Shown: in pieces, positions 58,932 to 64,000 of the stretch | How the letters are laid out: every line of letters starts with the position of its first letter | Numbering within the stretch: the first letter of the stretch is position 1 | Source of the DNA: Paraspadella gotoi | Taxonomy: Eukaryota; Chaetognatha | DNA length: 64,000 bases | NCBI GenBank assembly: GCA_051294375.1 | Contig: CM119264.1 | Location: forward strand, 26,446,008-26,510,007 | Direction of reading: 5' to 3' | Notes under the pieces: model-generated | What the model was told of the DNA's origin: nothing | Database searches by the model: none | What the model saw: only the letters and a program-made list of their open reading frames with translations | Program-made: the position numbers and the translations under genes

Positions 58932-60389
58932 ATGTCTTCTACGATCCTTATTTCTTACCGCCTCATTGGCCCCTCGCCTTAGCTTTTCCTCCGGCGAGAC
59001 CGTATACGTCGACGAAGGGAATGCATGCCCGGCCGGAATTCCCTGCGAAGAACGGCGCGCTACTACGGAGTACGACAATGGTGGCTCACAGAGCCGGCAG
59101 CCAGCGTAAATGATCAGGGGATACATTGGCGTAGAGAGCATTGGACCGGAACGGGTGGCGACACGGCGCCGCGGCGCTGGCAAATTTAAACGATCCTAAT
59201 CTCGACGCAATCAACTTCCTGTGCGCTTTATGTTTGCGGGGGAAAGGGCTTATAAAGGAGGTCGTCCCGAGTTGTTTGAAGCAATCCGAATTGCGTTTGG
59301 AAGTAAGTGGCTTGCGGCGGCATCGGGGCAGCGGTGTTAGCAGGGAGCCAGGAAAGATTAGAATTTTACAAGCTAAACAAATTTTTTTTCGTTTTTATTC
59401 AAGGTATAAAATAAATAATTTTTTCAAAAGTTAAATATAATAATAATTTTATGTTAATAAAAAAGAGCCATTAAATAGAAAAAAAAATTGTTAATTTATA
59501 ATAAATGTTTTTAAATATCCACTTTTGTTGTAAATTGATTGCCAGTTGACTGGAAAAATATGAACGCTGCGACGAACTGGACCGCATCGCAACGCTACAT
59601 GTGGAGTCACCGTTGGTTGAGCTGTGAAAATACGACCAACGACGTTCACTACGAAAAAAATGGGGAGCTCCTTCTGACCTTGCGCCCTCAATCGAGGTCA
59701 GCAAAAGCCGCGAGAAATGAATTTGCGTTCGCGAAGAGGTGTGGGCGGACTCGATTGCGTCGGAGATTCCGTCCAATTCCGAGATTGTTATTTTGGATTG
59801 CGGGATGAATGCACCGGTCAGTAATTGCTTATCAAAGAATTAAAGAAGTAAAATATAAGTAATATGGTGAGGGAAAAATAATAATATTAATAGGATAAAG
59901 CAATGGTGTGTTAGTGACCGATAGAATTAAACGTTTGCCTTTTATTTTTTTAAAATAAAAAAACCCAAACAAAAACAAAACAAATTGTGCAAACTTTCCC
60001 TTCGCCCTTTCAGATTCGAACAAGCCTCCATCTTCATCTTCTGCGTGTTTTCTCATATTGCGGGATTAATGATCTTATTGCGATTTCATTTTTTTTTGAT
60101 GGGGTAGTTTAACGTAAATACAAATGAGAAAACGGAGAAATTGAGTAGGCTGCTGAAATATCAAATCAAAATTCCAAACTGTGATTTGAAATTAAAAAAC
60201 AAGACAACTGTAACACTTTTAAAGAATTAAAAATTCTTAAACTTTTAGCTTGGAAATGTATCGGAAAAAGATGGACGAAAAGTCCTGTTCAAAGAATGCT
60301 TCCCCGATGAACGTGGATGGTAGAAAAAAGCGGAAATAAACAAAGGAAAACGAGAGCAAAACGCTATGGAGGTCCAATCGTTCCTTTGA
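58932..60389 (+). pseudogene. mirror copy of array gene A, frames broken
   Basis: Start ATG at 58932, TSP1 exon at about 59548-59818, membrane exon at about 60015-60108 and tail exon at about 60249-60389 match gene A in order. The locus is about 170 bases longer than gene A through scattered insertions, and no exon keeps a continuous frame. The error pattern resembles unpolished long reads. Confidence 0.82.
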
Positions 60390-62870
60390 TGGGCTTCCTT
60401 TTTCTCTGTTTAAAACGGCTCATTTTTATTTCATATAAATGTAAAAAAGTGTTGTAACATCCTATATCATATACCTAATTAAGTAATCAAGCGTTTAATG
60501 AATACGAATTAGTCAAAGGTTCGTAAAATGTTATCTCATCAATTTCACTAATTGGTCTCAACCTAAATTATTGTCTCTACTAAGTAAAATCAACGTTTGC
60601 CTGTATTTCGTTAAATAAGAAACCTTTATTGTTCATGCAAGTTCTGGTGGAAAATCGGCAATAAACTTTAAAGGTTTCTTTTGCTTTTGAAGAACAATCA
60701 ATAAATTATAATAACAGCCGGTGCCTGTGATGTCCATTGGGATGGGATATCTCACTGTTGGGCTTTTAGGGGTTTCCGACCCTCAGCGAACGCCTCCCAA
60801 GTCACTGGCTCGGTTAGCCTATGAAACTGTCATTCGCTTTTTGCACCAAACGCGAGGAAAAGTCGTTCGGAGCGGGGATGGAACGGCAAACGCTTTTTGG
60901 ATGGTGGCGTTTCCCCTCTGAGCTGGAATGGCTGAATTGTACCGTGTGAATATACCGCCTACAAAAAATGTCGGTTTTTTGAAAACGGGGGGACAGGTTG
61001 TAATAATATTGGCTTATAATACTTAAATATTTCTTTCAATTATTGTGAAGATCTGATCGTATAGCATTACGTATTCTAATTTTTATACGCTTTTTTTTTT
61101 TTCAAAAATGTAAAAGGCGGGTCATTTTCCAAAATTTTGAAGTCAAATATCGTTTACATTTTAATTAGATTTTTTTTCGTCGTTAACGTTTTGGTCTTGT
61201 AACATATGAAAAATTGTACAACGCAAATATAAAAATTAATCCCTTCATTTAATGTAATATTTATTAAAGCTTTTTTTTGTAAATGCAATTTGCAACCTTT
61301 TGTTCTTTTCAATTTTTCCCAACTCCATGAGAATGTACAGAGAGAAGTGCTATATTGGAATGTTCTTCCAGCGACTTGCACGAGAATATGTGCTGATATT
61401 CAAAAAGCAGGGCGAATAGGGTAATAGTGTATGACAGTTGCATTATTTCAGACATTGTCGTCCAAATAAACTAAAATATCGGAATTAGGATTAGATTCAC
61501 TTTCCGAGTGGCCAAAAGACAGGAACACAGGACAGGTGGGTCTGTGGGTTAGACCCCTCCGCGTCCCGCTTATGGCAATGAACAACCAATTTGGGGCGGA
61601 CACAAGGCGGCCCATGGTGGGAAAATGGCGCCTGATGTGGTGCAAGGCGGTGTGGTCCCATAGTGAATTTAAGACATATCCCTGATGTCTTAGTTTGTTT
61701 AAATAGATTTATTTAATTAAATTATTTTTATAAAACAAATTACGGTAAAAAATTAAAAAAAAAACAATTATTTTCGAAGTACAATTAAATTATAAACGTA
61801 CTTAACTGAAAACCAAAATTGCAATTTAAAATTGAAATCTTGAAAGCAATGCCTAGATTTTTTTCGTTCCTCTAACATTCCTTTAGTTTTTTATGTTCCC
61901 AATGAAGGAAATATTCCATTCATTCTTACTTTAATTTTAATAATTGCCCTCAAGTTCAAATAAAAAATTGATTAATGAAATTTTTTTTTGTTGAGTAGAA
62001 ACGAAATTGGAATTGAACTCCTTTATCAAATTGTTAAACTGTGTTTTACTAATCAAGTATGAAAGACGCCATTTTGATGAAGTTTTTGCTGCCAAGGTTT
62101 CAAGGAACTAGTAAGCAGGCAGCCGCTTCAGGCAACTGAGTCGCTCTAACTTCGCGGCTTGAAAACAAAACTCAGTTCGTCGCAAAAACTCCATTTGGTT
62201 GCAGAACAATACGTTGAAAATATTTGTATTTGTTACTGTTTTCCATATTTAAAAAGTAAGATTTTTTTTTTTCAATTTATTTAAATGATTTCCTAAATAA
62301 TTGACAAAAAGGCTTTCGGAACATCGGATTAAATAGCGAAGTCCTTTCTGTGGAATTTTCTCTGCTGGGAATGACACTCCCCCGTTGCTTTCTTTCGACT
62401 TTGTGACCCTTTTTTTCTTTTTTCCTTTTTTCCGCATCCACTCACAATCGGAATTCGATCGTCCGGCTTTTACATATTTAAGTCTTAAAAATACAACATA
62501 TCTCCACCGCTGTTTACATATTTTAAGTCTTAAAAATTACAAACATAATCTGCCCCCTTTTCTGTTTCCAGACATTTCAGATATTTAAGAAATTTTCAAT
62601 AAATGACTTCTTAACAAGATTGATGTCGTAATATCTAATTAAGAAAACTAGGGCAAGAAAGTTAACATTGAACCTTGGAGTTGTATAGATGCTGCCCTCT
62701 AAAATTTCCAGAATGATATAGTAATAACAGGTAATCAATAAATCGTATCACAATATTGCAATTTTTATATACACGGTTATGACGATTTATGTCTTATATA
62801 ATAAATTGCGAATACTTTAAGTCAAAACAAACTGTGCGCTTTCATTGCAGGAGCTTTTTTTGCAACTTTC

Positions 62871-64000
62871 TTTCGTTTTCGAGGTTGTCGTCTCTTCGCC
62901 TTCCTCGCCCTCTTTCGCGCGGGAAAGCTGACGGGAAGGTCGTCCCAATCCATCGCCACATAATCTCATTTACATATTTTAGTAATTACCTCCTTTCGAC
63001 TTTTTAATGGTTTTTTCTTTTTGATACGTTACTGGAGAAGAAACTGCTATAAATAAATGTTAAAGATGACATGTCTCTAACGGAATTTTTCGGACAATGG
63101 AACAAATTTAGTTCAAACAGATGAATGATGTGATTTTTTGATGATTTATTTAATGAATTTTGGAATCCTTTATAATTTTTTGCGGTTTTTTTGTATCAGT
63201 TAGTATTTACATTTTAACATTTTTAAATGTTCGGAATTAGTTTTGCGTCATATAAAGTTGTGAATTGAGAAAAAATTGGAGACTTTTTTCTGTCGACTGA
63301 ATTGGTCTAATTTGTCCTCATGCTGTTTAGTTAAATGAAGTTAAAAACAAAATAATTTTTGACTTGACCTATTTGATATATTTCTGTTTTTAATCACTTT
63401 CGAATACTTGATTCTGTCCAAATAAATTAATTTTATTGCCGCTCCACACACGCCCCGCAAGGAAGACGAGAAATAAATTCCCTTCCGGTATCGGAAAAGA
63501 ACGACGTGATCATAATCTCTAATTAATGGAAATTTTAAAGAAATAAACAAACAAACACGAAACGTAAAAAGTAAACAAAGGAAATAAAACGCGAGAGAAA
63601 AAAAAAACACAGAAGCCTGGGAAAAAAAAAGAATCTTGAAAAAAAAAAGCGATGGGGGGAAAACTATAACGAGAGACCCGGGGCCGATTAAATAGTTTCA
63701 GGGCCACATCGATGGCTGCGGCCCGCGACTCCAGCCGCTGCCGCCGCCGCTGCTGCCTACGACTCACGCTGCAGCAGCCTGCTCCAGCTTGCCTTGCCCG
63801 CAAAACTGTCGCCCCGTTATACATTTCCATCTCGGATGTTAAAGCCTTTCTTGCCCGAAAACCATCGACGTTCCTTTCGCTCCAGCGTCGGCTCCTACTT
63901 CTATTTCTACCGCTTCCGCTGCCGCTCCTGCCGCGTCGTTCCTGCCGCTCCTGCCGCGAATCGCGAAGGCGGCGGAAGAAGTCGACGAAAATCAAAATAA
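62871..64000 (+). repeat. direct second copy of about 41546-42730
   Basis: Starts CGTTTTCGAGGTTGTCGTCT, matching 41549, directly after the reverse copy of 23630. It includes the CpG-rich block (63705-63980) and runs to the window edge. Confidence 0.9.

Larger units (their letters stand above)
45247..62870 (-). repeat. inverted copy of about 23630-41545
   Basis: From 45247 to about 47036 each base x mirrors 86792-x in the segment 39756-41545 with no net indel. Beyond 47036 the match continues to about 23630 but with frequent one-base indels and substitutions. It lacks the solo LTR and the 33063-33421 insertion. All repeats listed for 23.6-41.5 kb reappear here in reverse order, for example the MITE-SINE nest at 52180-53127, MITE at 55514-56192 and SINE at 57790-58035. 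Confidence 0.93.

Noticed and set aside
62874-63000. Possible new gene start at the right end
   Set aside because: It is a repeat of 41549 onward, with frames differing between the two copies.

Overview
The window is AT-rich, intron-containing metazoan (invertebrate) DNA. I cannot place the lineage from sequence alone. It is dense in simple repeats, tRNA-derived SINEs, MITEs and retrotransposon debris. The main gene content is a head-to-tail array of at least five paralogous genes on the minus strand (about 33.7 to 11.5 kb). Each encodes a secreted or membrane-anchored protein built from a signal peptide, a short six-cysteine-or-more module (C..P.C...SC...C.G...C....C) and a thrombospondin-1-like (TSP1-like) module that begins with V/I-D-G immediately after an intron. 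In four of them a single transmembrane exon and a short, unrelated cytoplasmic tail follow. All introns I could resolve in these five genes are phase 1. On the plus strand at the left edge lie the terminal exon of a gene that starts outside the window and a WAP-domain gene carrying a related cysteine module.

Layout: 0.16-1.04 kb, plus-strand exons; 1.5-7 kb, duplicated AT-rich blocks, SINEs, a TTAA-flanked element and a 150-bp-period repeat; 7-11.15 kb, a decayed Ty3/Gypsy-type pol (minus) with LTR fragments; 11.5-15.1, 16.3-18.4, 20.1-23.0, 26.9-28.2 and 32.1-33.7 kb, the five array genes (labelled F, C, D, A and B here); 23.9-25.0 kb, a 41-bp minisatellite split by a solo LTR; 34-35 kb, a MITE with a SINE nested in it; 36-43.5 kb, CpG-rich patches and a 3-kb pyrimidine-rich domain.

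From 43.5 kb the window stops being new sequence. 43.57-45.22 kb is a second copy of 39.2-41.0 kb. 45.25-62.87 kb is the reverse complement of 41.545-23.6 kb, so broken mirror copies of genes B and A appear on the plus strand. 62.87-64.0 kb repeats 41.55-42.7 kb. The copies carry many one-base indels, mostly in homopolymers, and the gaps are mostly exactly 25 N, which suggests gap filling with uncorrected long reads. However, the mirror arm lacks a solo LTR (leaving a clean empty site) and a 0.36-kb insertion in gene B intron 1, so it probably comes from a different haplotype.

Function: the array looks like a young, diversifying family of small cell-surface or secreted cysteine-rich proteins with conserved exon phases and signatures but variable loops and tails. 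Ligand, tissue and role (immune, recognition, secretory or other) cannot be read from the DNA.
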